Below, one piece after another: positions 9,244-18,235 of a stretch of DNA of 64,000 bases. Source of the DNA: Planctomycetota bacterium (GTDB lineage: Bacteria > Planctomycetota > Planctomycetia > Planctomycetales > Planctomycetaceae); contig JAHZKX010000062.1 in NCBI GenBank assembly GCA_022600195.1, positions 62,001 through 126,000 of the forward strand, in the 5' to 3' direction. Positions within the stretch are counted from its first letter, which is position 1. Every line of letters begins with the position of its first letter. A program made the translations under genes and the position numbers. Under the pieces are notes generated by a model that did no database searches, had not been told where the DNA came from, and saw nothing but the letters and a program-made list of their open reading frames with translations.

Positions 9244-10677
9244 TTATTTTCCAAGCTGTTTCAAATTACCAAACAGGTTGTCATCGATCTGATTGTCCTT
9301 GCCGTCGATCACTTTAATCGAATAAGATTTTTCACTTCCCGGCAGATCGCTCTGAATCAGACAGTCTGAAATCCGGCTGCTCGAAACGTTCTTCAGTAAC
9401 AAACCCTCTTTGGCATAATCGAGAATCGTACAACCGGTCACATTCATCCGACGCGAATTTCGAATTTCCAGCGCGGGGGTTTCGTCACCGGTGCCTGTAA
9501 TTTGATTGCCACTGATCGTGCAGCCGTCGCAGTCGGTAAACAGCATGCCGACCTGCGCAGTCGCACCATCACGATAGTGATAGCGGGGGTTGCGATCCAG
9601 CACATTGTTCGAAACCAGAATGTTACGACAATCGTGAATGCGGACGTTGTGCTGATATCCTTTCCACATGGTATTGCCGGTAACCGTCACGCCGCGGGCG
9701 CTGGTGATCTCAATATTGGTCTGCACATCAGACAGCACATTGTCAGCGATAGTAATATTGCCATCACGGTATTCGCTGGAGTGCGGGCGGACGAACGCAT
9801 TTTCATTAATACGAATATTGGCAGAACCGGGCGCATAATGATCGTGTTGAATCGTACAGCCGACAATGGCGATCTCACCCACCATCGCCCCTTCTGAATC
9901 GATCAGTACATTCGCCGTCGGCTCCGAGTTTTCGTCTCCCATGTTGCCTTCAATATCACACGTGCCGATCTGAATGTTCCGAATATCTCCCTTCCGCACT
10001 ACCACACCACCGCCGGCGTTGTAAGAAATGTGGCAGCCGACGATATTAGACTGGTGGATATTGACATGATCATAAAAGATGCCCGCACCGCGGTTCTGAT
10101 AGATATGACAGTTGGAAACAATCACATTTCGATTGCGTTTCACAAAGTGAATTCCATGCAATGCGCGGCGGATCGTCAGGCGTGTCAGCGTAATCTGCAT
10201 CGTTCCCGTCGCCTCGATTCCGCAGGCTTCCGGGTGATCACCCACGATTTCCAGGCCGTCTACCATCGGCGAACGCTGGTTGAGCCAGACATTTTCTTTC
10301 ACGGTATGCGGGCTGGCTGTACCCGCATGCGTGCCGATAAATCGAAATGCAGGGCCTACGCCCGCCATAATAATCGTGGCGGTTCCATCCGAACTGAGCG
10401 AGGTTGGCCCCAGTTTATCCAGATCGATCGAAATCGTTTTCGTAATCCGATAGACGCCCTTGGGAAATGGAATCTGCCCCTGCCTGGAATCGACGGCTTT
10501 TTGAATCGCGTCTGTGTCATCCGCTTTTCCATCGCCGATGGCGCCGAACGATTTCACGCTCGGAGTCGCTAACGATTGAACGGGCTGAGACTGATTTTGT
10601 GAGTTACCGTCGCTTGAGGAAATTACCAGATAACCGACGACCAGGAGCGTTGAAAAACAAATCACAATTCCACGCAT
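9244..10677 (-). CDS. Secreted right-handed beta-helix (pectate-lyase-like) protein
   Basis: The product has 477 residues and an N-terminal hydrophobic export signal (residues about 4-21). SFGAIGDGKADDTDAIQKA is the typical entry to the pectate-lyase-3/GH28-related fold. About ten parallel coils follow, recognisable by NVIVSNCHIYQNRGAGI, NITIADNVLSD, GVTVTGNTMW and ILVSNNVLDRN. No catalytic residues can be assigned, so it may be an enzyme or a binding protein for a carbohydrate polymer. It lies 99 bases upstream of the ceramidase-like gene on the same strand, so the two may be co-transcribed. Confidence 0.8.
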   Translation of the reverse strand: MRGIVICFSTLLVVGYLVISSSDGNSQNQSQPVQSLATPSVKSFGAIGDGKADDTDAIQKAVDSRQGQIPFPKGVYRITKTISIDLDKLGPTSLSSDGTATIIMAGVGPAFRFIGTHAGTASPHTVKENVWLNQRSPMVDGLEIVGDHPEACGIEATGTMQITLTRLTIRRALHGIHFVKRNRNVIVSNCHIYQNRGAGIFYDHVNIHQSNIVGCHISYNAGGGVVVRKGDIRNIQIGTCDIEGNMGDENSEPTANVLIDSEGAMVGEIAIVGCTIQHDHYAPGSANIRINENAFVRPHSSEYRDGNITIADNVLSDVQTNIEITSARGVTVTGNTMWKGYQHNVRIHDCRNILVSNNVLDRNPRYHYRDGATAQVGMLFTDCDGCTISGNQITGTGDETPALEIRNSRRMNVTGCTILDYAKEGLLLKNVSSSRISDCLIQSDLPGSEKSYSIKVIDGKDNQIDDNLFGNLKQLGK

Positions 10678-10894
10678 AAAAATTTACCTTGCCTCAATGT
10701 TATTGAAAATCTGAGTAGGGGACTGCCCTCACTATTGTAAGCGGAATCGCAGACAGATTGCTATTGTCGATTGGATTTCCTGTTCGAGAGTCTCTGATTT
10801 CGTGGTTTTGTATTTTTACATCAGGATAAGTCTACAGCACGACTTTACTTTTTAGACTCAACTGGATTATGTTGTGCGGGACTGATAATGATTC

Positions 10895-11446
10895 ATGAAT
10901 GATAATCGTGTTGAAAGAATTGTATTTGAAATGATTGATCGACCAGACGAATCTGAATTTTCTCTCGGCGACCGGGATCTATTGCAGTTACATACCCGCT
11001 GGATGCGCTATGCTTATGATGAAGCGCGTGCTGCCTTTGAAGAGGATGAAGTGCCGGTGGGCGCAGTGATTGTCTGTCAGGATCGAATCATCGCAGCCGC
11101 CCATAATCAACGCGAAACTTTGAACGACCCAACGGCGCATGCCGAGATGATTGCCATCACTCAGGCAGCAGAGTCGCTGGGGTCATGGCGATTGTCTGAT
11201 TGCGTGCTCTACGTCACGCTGGAGCCTTGTCCCATGTGTGCCGGTGCTATTATTCAGTCAAGGATACCACTGGTGATTTATGGAACCCGTGATGAGAAAG
11301 CGGGCGCGTGTCACTCTCTGTTTCAAATTACCAGCGACCCAAGATTGAATCATCAAAGCACGGTCGTCAGTGGCGTGATGCAGGAAGAATGTCGCACGAT
11401 TCTGCAAGAATTTTTTCGAAGCAAACGGGCAGAGGGAAAAAAGTGA
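10895..11446 (+). CDS. tadA: tRNA-specific adenosine-34 deaminase
   Basis: TadA converts adenosine to inosine at the wobble position of tRNA-Arg(ACG). The zinc-binding and catalytic motifs are intact: HAE at residues 82-84 and PCPMC at 111-115. VPVGAVIV at 53-60 and the C-terminal phrase [11 protein letters not shown] are family hallmarks. At 183 residues the protein is slightly longer than the usual 150-170 because of an N-terminal extension. An internal ATG at 10931 (residue 13) would give a more typical length, and neither start has a strong ribosome-binding site. The gene stands alone, divergent from the beta-helix gene. Confidence 0.93.
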   Translation: MNDNRVERIVFEMIDRPDESEFSLGDRDLLQLHTRWMRYAYDEARAAFEEDEVPVGAVIVCQDRIIAAAHNQRETLNDPTAHAEMIAITQAAESLGSWRLSDCVLYVTLEPCPMCAGAIIQSRIPLVIYGTRDEKAGACHSLFQITSDPRLNHQSTVVSGVMQEECRTILQEFFRSKRAEGKK

Positions 11447-11777
11447 TCCTGGAAATTCGCAAAAAATAGTTTGCACGTTGATCACGTTTCACATCACTTG
11501 AAAATATTATTTTGATCGATTAAGTTGCATCTGAAAACGATCTTGGATACAGAACAAAAACGAGAAACACGTTGAAAATCTCAGACTCATCAAAAATACT
11601 CGAAATGATAAATCTGATTTTGTCAAGGGAGAATTCGAGAAAATAAACATCCTTAATAATCGTTTCATTTTTTATTTAGTTTCAGCTTGTCCTTCTGACG
11701 CCAGTTCGTCAGAATGTCCTTCACAATAACTATTCACAATCTACAGATTCAATTCTGAATATCTTTGAGGCGAGCGA
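11447..11777. other. Intergenic leader of csrA-like gene
   Basis: These 331 AT-rich bases contain no credible gene. One 8-base stem (TTCTGACG at 11693-11700, CGTCAGAA at 11707-11714, loop CCAGTT) lies about 64 bases before the csrA-like start. It has no T-tract, so it could be a leader hairpin or a tadA terminator of a non-classical kind. The loop lacks the GGA that CsrA proteins bind. Confidence 0.4.
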
Positions 11778-11999
11778 ATGCATATTATCTCTCGTGGAAC
11801 GAATGAGAGTATCCTCATTGGGGAACATACTGTTGTTAAAGTGCTTGAAGTATTTGAGGATCATGTAAAACTGTCGATTGAGACCCCCGGTGAGACTCCT
11901 GGCGCAGAACCTGCTTACTGGGAAAAAGTGGTCTTTTTGAATCAATCTTTTGATCTTGAAGAAACAGAAGAGTTACAGTCCATTCAATTTAGTGGCTAA
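11778..11999 (+). CDS. csrA: CsrA-family protein with altered RNA-binding residue
   Basis: CsrA proteins are small dimers that bind GGA motifs in mRNA leaders. This 73-residue protein aligns without gaps to the family: MHIISRGTNESILIG at the start (with the conserved Arg6), then KVLEV and HVKLSIETP. The second main RNA-contact region, VHREE in Escherichia coli with Arg44, is replaced by GAEPA, placing glutamate at position 44. An acidic tail follows. It is therefore a real family member by fold, but its RNA binding may be changed or lost. The start is supported by GAGG at 11767-11770. No flagellar genes adjoin it; csrA often sits near fliW in other bacteria. Confidence 0.8.
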   Translation: MHIISRGTNESILIGEHTVVKVLEVFEDHVKLSIETPGETPGAEPAYWEKVVFLNQSFDLEETEELQSIQFSG

Positions 12000-12235
12000 T
12001 TGACCTCTTCTTGCAGAACAAACTTCCACAACAGCATCCTCTCAATGCTGTCGATGGAAGGTCCACTTCAAATTCATTCTCTAAAGAAGCTGTGCTTTTC
12101 TGCTGCGCACCCTTGGAGTTTTTGCTAAAATTTCTCACAATAGAAGGTGTCAGGGGATGAGAAAGCATCATCGCCTGTTGTGGGGTTTTCTGTAAAAAAG
12201 ACAGAGACGTCGTTTCAATATCGCAATCGTTCACT

Positions 12236-13000
12236 GTGAGGCAAATTGTGCCCGCCATATCAGAGCAGGATGGGGAATCGCTTGGCTTAGAGTCCCGGCA
12301 ACTGCCTCGGCATATTGCCATTATTATGGATGGCAATGGTCGTTGGGCGTCGCGACGTGGGTTTCCACGAATCGAAGGGCACCGCCAGGGCGTTAACAGT
12401 GTTCGTACCATCGTGGAAGAAGCAACACGTCTGGAAATCGAACAACTGACCCTCTATTGTCTCAGTAGTGAAAACTGGAAACGACCCGCTTTAGAATTAA
12501 ATTTACTGATGCAGCTTCTGAAAAAGTTTGTGATCGGTGAGCGGGAAGAGATCATGCGACAGAATATTCGCTTTAGGACTATTGGCCGTCGGAGCGATTT
12601 ACCGCAAGATGTACTCGTTGAAGTGGATAAAACGATCAGCGAAAGCCAGGGAAATACAGGCATGCAACTTTGTCTGGCACTCAATTATGGGAGCCGCTCG
12701 GAAATTGTTGACGCAGTCAAATCGATTGTCGACGAAGTCGAGCAGGGGAATCTGAACAAAGACGAAATTAACGAAGAGGTAATTTCTTCCCATCTTTATA
12801 CCGCAGGCATGTCCGATCCTGATCTGGTTTTACGCACGGCTGGCGAAATGCGGGTCAGCAATTTTCTTTTATGGCAGATCAGTTATGCCGAGCTATGGGT
12901 CACCGAGACCTATTGGCCCGACTTCTCCGTTTCCGATTTCTGGCAGGCCCTGCGCGATTTCGCTGCCCGCGACCGCCGCTTTGGCGGTTTGAAAGGATAA
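12236..13000 (+). CDS. uppS: Undecaprenyl diphosphate synthase (cis-prenyltransferase)
   Basis: The enzyme extends farnesyl diphosphate with isopentenyl diphosphate in cis to make the C55 carrier lipid for envelope polymers. HIAIIMDGNGRWA at residues 26-38 contains the essential aspartate (Asp32). LSSENWKRP, LNYGSRSEI and DLVLRTAGEMRVSNFLLWQ are the remaining conserved blocks. The length of 254 is normal. The start is a GTG at 12236; a second GTG at 12248 is possible, and no ATG is available before the conserved core. It is followed after 6 bases by cdsA, a pairing seen in many bacteria, so the two are almost certainly one operon. Confidence 0.93.
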   Translation: MRQIVPAISEQDGESLGLESRQLPRHIAIIMDGNGRWASRRGFPRIEGHRQGVNSVRTIVEEATRLEIEQLTLYCLSSENWKRPALELNLLMQLLKKFVIGEREEIMRQNIRFRTIGRRSDLPQDVLVEVDKTISESQGNTGMQLCLALNYGSRSEIVDAVKSIVDEVEQGNLNKDEINEEVISSHLYTAGMSDPDLVLRTAGEMRVSNFLLWQISYAELWVTETYWPDFSVSDFWQALRDFAARDRRFGGLKG

Positions 13001-13006
13001 CTCTGC

Positions 13007-13915
13007 ATGCTGGGCTGGCGATTAATTGTCTCTGTAATCCTGATTCCACTTTTGTTCGGCCTGTTTTATTTCGATCAAGCGGCAGGAGTCGGTGCGCCGT
13101 TTCTCTTGGGCTTGTGCTGTCTTTTGATCATCCGTGGAAGCTGGGAACTCACGCACATGCTCACGGTTCGCAATCTCACACCCGCTTATCCAGTCGTCTG
13201 CCTGCTGTCACTCCTCATCTGTATCGCGGCCTGGTTTCCCTTTATGAATATGTCTTTTTTTACAACACAGGGAAACCCGCAGACGCTTTCGCTGGCATTC
13301 ATGGCGGTTGCTTATGCGATTGCCGTGCTGCTGGTTTTTCTGAAAGCGGCGATCCGATTTCAGGAACCGGGACAAAGTATGGAAACCATTGGCGCGGAAA
13401 TCCTTTCGGTTTCCTATCTCGGATTCTTATTAACAATGACCGCACAACTCCGCTGGGTTGCAGGGTCAGAAACTGGATATCTCGCCCTCGGTTCGTTGAT
13501 CATCAGCGCAAAAATGGGAGACATTGGCGGATACACATTCGGACGCTTATGGGGCAAAACAAAACTCGTTCCGCGACTCAGTCCGGGAAAAACACGCGTC
13601 GGCGGGGTGGGCGCACTCTTTGGCGCAGCCCTGGGCGCCTTCCTCTGGTTGCAGTTTACACCCTCCCTGTTCAATTCTGCATGGTCGGCCCCTGCATGGT
13701 ACTGGTCGATTTTATTCGGAGTCGTAATCGGACTGGTCGGACTGGTCGGCGATTTGTGTGAATCGCTCATCAAACGAGATGTCGGGAAAAAAGACTCCGC
13801 AGAATTATTACCCGGCTTTGGAGGTCTGCTAGATCTTCTGGACAGCCCCCTTTATGCCGGCCCGGTCGCGTTTCTAATGTGGAAACTTTTACCTTTGATC
13901 ACCGTTGTCAACTGA
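13007..13915 (+). CDS. cdsA: Phosphatidate cytidylyltransferase
   Basis: CdsA is an integral membrane enzyme making CDP-diacylglycerol from phosphatidic acid and CTP, the branch point of phospholipid synthesis. The 302-residue product has about seven to eight hydrophobic segments. The C-terminal signature is SLIKRDVGKKDSAELLPGFGG followed by LLDLLDS. The usual histidine in the PGHGG part is phenylalanine here. SPGKTRVGG is a second conserved block. The gene follows uppS directly. Its last 64 bases overlap the end of the convergent kinase-like gene at 13852. Confidence 0.92.
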   Translation: MLGWRLIVSVILIPLLFGLFYFDQAAGVGAPFLLGLCCLLIIRGSWELTHMLTVRNLTPAYPVVCLLSLLICIAAWFPFMNMSFFTTQGNPQTLSLAFMAVAYAIAVLLVFLKAAIRFQEPGQSMETIGAEILSVSYLGFLLTMTAQLRWVAGSETGYLALGSLIISAKMGDIGGYTFGRLWGKTKLVPRLSPGKTRVGGVGALFGAALGAFLWLQFTPSLFNSAWSAPAWYWSILFGVVIGLVGLVGDLCESLIKRDVGKKDSAELLPGFGGLLDLLDSPLYAGPVAFLMWKLLPLITVVN

Positions 13916-14496
13916 GCCGGTTCGTCTTTGCAACGCAGATTACACCAACGCAGTTTTGGCAGGCTCTCTGAGAAACTCGGAAAGTGAAGATCAACGAGCC
14001 CCACTTGAGCCAATTCGGTAAGCGAATTTTCTCTCAGCAGCTCAACCGACTTCAACAAGACAAGTTCCTCAGCAGGCCAGGTAAGAGTGACCCACGCAGC
14101 GATCGAATCACTGGTGACATCCCACGATGTCGGCAATGGTGCAATTTGTGCCTCGGAAGTCTGTTTCAAATACGTGTAGGAACAGAGAACCGGGATTTTG
14201 TGTTCTTTCCAGACCTCAGTTGCTTCTGCCCGAGATGAAACAATGCGCGCATCCGGCAGCAGTTCGCACAGCAGTCGGTCATTCAGTATCAATGATTGGA
14301 TGGCGAGCCAATGGGCGGTTTCCTCACTCAGATCAAACGTTTGATCCCAACTTCGTACCAGGTTTGCCGCATCGCCACCTCCACATATGAGCAGAGGATG
14401 TGCATGTTCGAATTCATCCAGCAGTCGAGAAAGCCGCGCAGAAAGATCGGGCAAATCAAACAGACTGCCTCCGACTTTGATGACGACCGTTTTCAT
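13852..14496 (-). CDS. Amino acid kinase superfamily protein
   Basis: The product has 214 residues. VVIKVGGSLFDLP at the N-terminus and LLICGGGDAANLVR form the nucleotide-binding pattern of the aspartate/glutamate/uridylate kinase fold. The later phrase WDVTSDSIAAWV is also a conserved block. It is shorter than glutamate 5-kinase or aspartokinase and lacks their regulatory domains. Members of this size in planctomycetes and methylotrophs resemble MfnE, a kinase in methanopterin/methanofuran cofactor synthesis, but I cannot confirm that from one sequence. It lies 38 bases after hisG on the same strand and is probably co-transcribed. Its 3' end overlaps cdsA tail to tail by 64 bases. Confidence 0.75.
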   Translation of the reverse strand: MKTVVIKVGGSLFDLPDLSARLSRLLDEFEHAHPLLICGGGDAANLVRSWDQTFDLSEETAHWLAIQSLILNDRLLCELLPDARIVSSRAEATEVWKEHKIPVLCSYTYLKQTSEAQIAPLPTSWDVTSDSIAAWVTLTWPAEELVLLKSVELLRENSLTELAQVGLVDLHFPSFSESLPKLRWCNLRCKDEPAQLTTVIKGKSFHIRNATGPA

Positions 14497-14534
14497 GGAT
14501 GAGGGAACCCGAACTGTACGAATCGCGAAATCAA

Positions 14535-15413
14535 TTAGTCGATGATTTTCGAAATCTGGTATTCCACAAGCCCGCAGGCACCCGCTGATTTTAATTTGGG
14601 AACAATCGAACGTACAACGGTTTCTTCCATGATCGTGCTGATCGAAACCCAGTCTGGGTCAGACAGAGAAGAAACCGTTGGCTTCTGCAGCGCGGGAAGC
14701 AGGTTGAGAACGTTTTCCAAATCGGTGCGTTCCACGTTCATCATCAAACAGACTTTGCCTTCCGCAGCCAGACAGGATTCGAGCATCATGGCAATGTTTT
14801 CGAGTTTCTCACGTTTCCAGGGGTCTGCAAACGCATCTTTATTGGCAATGAAGCGCGTGGTGCTCTGCATCAGCTCTTCCACGATACGCAGATTGTTGGC
14901 TCGTAACGAGGAACCGGTTTCGGTCACTTCCACAATCGCATCCGCCAGTTTGGGAGGTTTGACTTCGGTGGCACCCCAGGAAAATTCGACTTGCGCTTTC
15001 ACACCGTGCTTTTCCAGATAACGTTCGGTCATCCCGACCACTTCCGTGGCAATGCGTTTCCCCTCCAGATCTTTGACGCTCTGGATTGGTGAATCTTCGG
15101 GAACACAAAGCACCCAGCGAACCGGTCGCCTGCTGACTTTGGAAAAGAGCAGCTCACAAATCTCATGTACGTCCGCGTCCGTTTCCAGAATCCAGTCATG
15201 CCCCGTAATACCGGCGTCCAATATGCCCTGATCGACATAGCGGGCCATTTCCTGAGCACGAATCAATAAACATTCGATTTCTTCGTCATCAATCGTCGGA
15301 TAATACGAGCGGGACGAAAATTTGATGATATAACCGGCCCGTTTGAACAATTCCGCCGTCGATTCCTGTAAACTTCCCGCGGGAATACCGAGTTTTAAGA
15401 CTTTTTCAGACAT
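14535..15413 (-). CDS. hisG: ATP phosphoribosyltransferase, long form
   Basis: HisG catalyses the first step of histidine synthesis, joining ATP and PRPP. The 292-residue length marks the long form, with a C-terminal regulatory domain (about residues 215-290) that binds histidine; no HisZ partner is expected. Conserved parts include [37 protein letters not shown] and [16 protein letters not shown]. The start ATG at 15413 matches the usual family N-terminus. It heads an apparent two-gene unit with the kinase-like gene. Other his genes are not in the window, so the pathway is scattered, as is common in planctomycetes. Confidence 0.95.
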   Translation of the reverse strand: MSEKVLKLGIPAGSLQESTAELFKRAGYIIKFSSRSYYPTIDDEEIECLLIRAQEMARYVDQGILDAGITGHDWILETDADVHEICELLFSKVSRRPVRWVLCVPEDSPIQSVKDLEGKRIATEVVGMTERYLEKHGVKAQVEFSWGATEVKPPKLADAIVEVTETGSSLRANNLRIVEELMQSTTRFIANKDAFADPWKREKLENIAMMLESCLAAEGKVCLMMNVERTDLENVLNLLPALQKPTVSSLSDPDWVSISTIMEETVVRSIVPKLKSAGACGLVEYQISKIID

Positions 15414-15781
15414 GGTGCTTGTTTTCTGAATTCGTTGGTTGAATGCGTAATGTGTGTAATATTAACAGTTTATGTTTTCTCGACCGACTCAGGTCTGGAA
15501 ACATTTGCCAGACCGGATCAGGGGGGCCTGCTGAAATTGCATCCTTCGCAATAATGCTGTGCGCGTACTCTAACAGTTAAAAAACCGTAGTTCCAGTAGC
15601 CCGGAACGAGAATGTTCCCAGAAAATCCCAATCGATGGACTTCCATCAAGCGGTCAGTTTCTCTAGGATCGTGCAAAGATTCACACAGGATATACGATTC
15701 CGAGTGATTTTTCACTCCAGGAATCAAAAGATAGAATTGGTTTCTACAGAGTTTTTTTAATGAGTAAGGAGAAAGTCCTCG
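15414..15781. other. Divergent intergenic region between hisG and cysC
   Basis: These 368 bases must hold both promoters. A 7-base stem (GGTCTGG at 15492-15498, CCAGACC at 15508-15514) lies in the hisG leader side. The AAGGAG at 15769-15774 is a good ribosome-binding site for cysC. No gene is supported. Confidence 0.4.
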
Positions 15782-16393
15782 ATGGCCGAGCAAAAAGCCA
15801 CTAATGTGACCTGGCATGATCACCGTGTTTCCAAAGAAGAACGTTGCAAGCAAAACGGACACAAAGGAGCCTGCCTGTGGTTCACCGGATTAAGTGGATC
15901 CGGCAAAAGTACGATTGCCAATACCGTAGATCACAAGCTGTTCGAAATGGGCAAACACACGTTTGTTCTGGATGGCGACAACATTCGGATGGGGCTCAAC
16001 AAAAACCTGGGCTTCTCTCCTGAAGATCGTACCGAAAACATTCGTCGCATTGGTGAAGTTTCCAAACTGTATACCGATGCCGGTATTCTGGTAATGACCG
16101 CGTTCATCTCTCCCTATCTTGAAGACCGTGATCAGGTCCGCGAAATTATGGGTGAAGGCGAATTTATTGAAGTGCTTGTGCAAGCGTCTCTCGAAACCTG
16201 CGAAGAACGCGATCCCAAAGGACTCTACAAAAAAGCCCGTGCGGGTGAGATCAAAGGTTTCACCGGAATCGATGCCCCTTACGAAGCACCTGAAAAACCG
16301 GAACTGGTTTTGGATTCGGATGCCAAAGGCATTGATGATCTGGCTGATGAAGTTGTGGCTTACCTTGAAGCAAACGGTTACTTAACCTGCTAA
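15782..16393 (+). CDS. cysC: Adenylylsulfate kinase
   Basis: The enzyme phosphorylates adenosine 5'-phosphosulfate to PAPS, the donor for sulfate assimilation or sulfation. The 203-residue product has a P-loop, GLSGSGKST, at residues 36-44. [25 protein letters not shown] and [10 protein letters not shown] are family motifs. No sulfate adenylyltransferase gene adjoins it, so it is a stand-alone CysC. The start has a strong AAGGAG upstream. An 11-base-stem terminator follows at 16430-16464. Confidence 0.95.
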   Translation: MAEQKATNVTWHDHRVSKEERCKQNGHKGACLWFTGLSGSGKSTIANTVDHKLFEMGKHTFVLDGDNIRMGLNKNLGFSPEDRTENIRRIGEVSKLYTDAGILVMTAFISPYLEDRDQVREIMGEGEFIEVLVQASLETCEERDPKGLYKKARAGEIKGFTGIDAPYEAPEKPELVLDSDAKGIDDLADEVVAYLEANGYLTC

Positions 16394-16429
16394 TACGATT
16401 GGGCACTAGTCCTAATGTTGAAGTGTGAT

Positions 16430-16464
16430 AAAACCTCAGGTGGCATAACGCTGCCTGAGGTTTT
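16430..16464. terminator. Bidirectional terminator between cysC and sulfatase
   Basis: A perfect 11-base inverted repeat, AAAACCTCAGG at 16430-16440 and CCTGAGGTTTT at 16454-16464, has a 13-base loop. A on one side and T on the other give a U-rich tail in both directions. It lies between the convergent ends of cysC (16393) and the sulfatase gene (16494). Confidence 0.85.
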
Positions 16465-16493
16465 ATTCGTGACGCTCATTAAAACTTCGGTTG

Positions 16494-18029
16494 TTATTCC
16501 GAATTTCTCTCTTTGATTTTATAAGGTCCCAAAGCGGGATCAGACAGGAACCAGTCTTTCGGGCGGCTTTCCAGTCGCTTGGTGTAATTGCGAATCGAGC
16601 GGTCATCCCAGAATTTGGGAATCGAAGGGGCTTCAGGAATTCGGCCTTTGTCATCAATCTCTTCGATCCACTGTTCCAGGGCCTGCGTCAGTTGTTTCCG
16701 TGTTGCCTGATGTGCCGGCGAGTCGATCAGGTTTTTCGTTTCCCAGGGATCATTCTGCAAGTCATACAGTTCTTCTTCAGGTCTGCTCTCCGCCATCAGT
16801 TTCAAAGGTGGGCCCGTTAATTGACCTTCCGCATGCAGGTGACGCATCAAACCGAGAATCGGATAAGAGGCTTCCTTATAACGGTTGATCTGCAGAAACG
16901 GGTGTTCGGGATATTTGTTGCGGAGATAGCGATAACGCTGATCCCGGACCGTACGAATATGGAACACCGTTTCGTCTCCCCGATCTCGGCCCGCAAACAA
17001 ATACTCACGCGGCGCCTCTGCTTGATCTCCCAGAAAAACCTGCCCCTGCATTTTGGCCGGTTTGGTAATGCCCGCAAGTGCCAATGTCGTGGCGCTCAAA
17101 TCGATGGATGCAATCAGTTGGTCACTTTTTTCGCCCCGTTTGAAATGTGCGGGAGCCGGAAGCCCGGCATTGCCTTCAGGCCAGTAAACGATCAGCGGAA
17201 TATGCAGGCCACTGTCATAAGGCCATTGTTTGCCGCGCGGCATCGCGCGACCATGATCGCCAAAGAAGATCACGATTGTGTTTTTATCGAGCTTGTCCCG
17301 CTTCAACAGATCCAGAATAAAAGCCACTTTCTTATCGACGGCCATCGCCGCATTCAAATATTGCGCCCACACCGCACGCGTCACGGGATGATCAGGATAG
17401 TAATCCGGAATCTTCACTTTGGCGGGATCTGCCTGATAACCAATATGTTCGTGCGACGTATTCCAGGCACCCCCCCGGTGTGTTTCCGAAAAATTGATCT
17501 GAGCATAAAACGGCTGTTGATTTTTCAGTTGGTCCCAGTCATTCACGTCAAACGGTTTCTTCCCTTTCGGATACGTAAAGTTCCAATCAGTTTTGCCCGT
17601 CCCTTTATAGAACTTGGCCAGCTTGCGATCTTTCGTCAATTTCTTAATGTTCCCCGTCGTATAGCCGGCAGGTCGCAGCCAGTCGGTGATGACACGCACA
17701 TCGTCAGGCAGAGGATTCGTTCCCTCACGGTGTGAACGATGGTTCTGCGCGTCGATCGACATCGCATACATGCCCGTCATAAAAGAAGAACGACTGGTCG
17801 AACAGACGGGAGTCACCGTAAACGCATTATTAAACAACATCCCTTTCTGAGCCAGGCGATCCAGCGCGGGTGTTTTGACTTCGGGAGTCCCATAACAACC
17901 AAGCTCCGGCCCCATATCTTCTGCGATAATCCACAGAATGTTCGGCCGCTCAGCCGCATTCAATGCCGCAAGGTTCAAACCAGACAAGAGGGCGGTAACA
18001 AATAAGAACGCACCAACACATCGATTCAT
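16494..18029 (-). CDS. Sulfatase, secreted (heparan N-sulfatase-like)
   Basis: The ATG at 18029 is chosen over a GTG at 18044 because it gives a standard signal peptide (residues 1-26, ending LNAAE). The 511-residue product starts its mature part with RPNILWIIAEDMG, the sulfatase metal-site strand. The formylglycine site is VCSTSRSSFMTG, with Cys76 as the residue to be converted and Arg80 conserved. The third position is Thr rather than Pro or Ala. FFGDHGRAMPRGK carries metal-binding and catalytic residues, and NHRSH follows the active site. The overall form resembles N-sulfoglucosamine sulfohydrolase-type planctomycete sulfatases. It acts outside the cytoplasm on sulfated glycans; the exact substrate is unknown. 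Confidence 0.88.
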   Translation of the reverse strand: MNRCVGAFLFVTALLSGLNLAALNAAERPNILWIIAEDMGPELGCYGTPEVKTPALDRLAQKGMLFNNAFTVTPVCSTSRSSFMTGMYAMSIDAQNHRSHREGTNPLPDDVRVITDWLRPAGYTTGNIKKLTKDRKLAKFYKGTGKTDWNFTYPKGKKPFDVNDWDQLKNQQPFYAQINFSETHRGGAWNTSHEHIGYQADPAKVKIPDYYPDHPVTRAVWAQYLNAAMAVDKKVAFILDLLKRDKLDKNTIVIFFGDHGRAMPRGKQWPYDSGLHIPLIVYWPEGNAGLPAPAHFKRGEKSDQLIASIDLSATTLALAGITKPAKMQGQVFLGDQAEAPREYLFAGRDRGDETVFHIRTVRDQRYRYLRNKYPEHPFLQINRYKEASYPILGLMRHLHAEGQLTGPPLKLMAESRPEEELYDLQNDPWETKNLIDSPAHQATRKQLTQALEQWIEEIDDKGRIPEAPSIPKFWDDRSIRNYTKRLESRPKDWFLSDPALGPYKIKERNSE

Positions 18030-18235
18030 GAGCAGAGACTCCACAGCAGAGAGGGGACGAGATCAATAAGTGATAACAAGATTAGCAGATCATTTATCAT
18101 CAACGATGCCGGAATCATTGTCAATCGAGGGCGGAGAAAAGCCAACACATATCGGACCTGGAATTTCGGTCACTTCACGAATCAAATGCAGGGCATCGTT
18201 ATTCTCTGAAGAATGACTGTGAATTCTGTATCAGC

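Noticed and set aside
12871-13761. 296-residue frame overlapping uppS and cdsA
   Set aside because: It runs in another frame through both recognised genes and shows scrambled, Arg/Gly/Ser/Thr-rich sequence without motifs.
16821-17735. 304-residue plus-strand open frame
   Set aside because: It is antisense to the sulfatase gene, rich in Arg/His/Ile, and has no recognisable domain.
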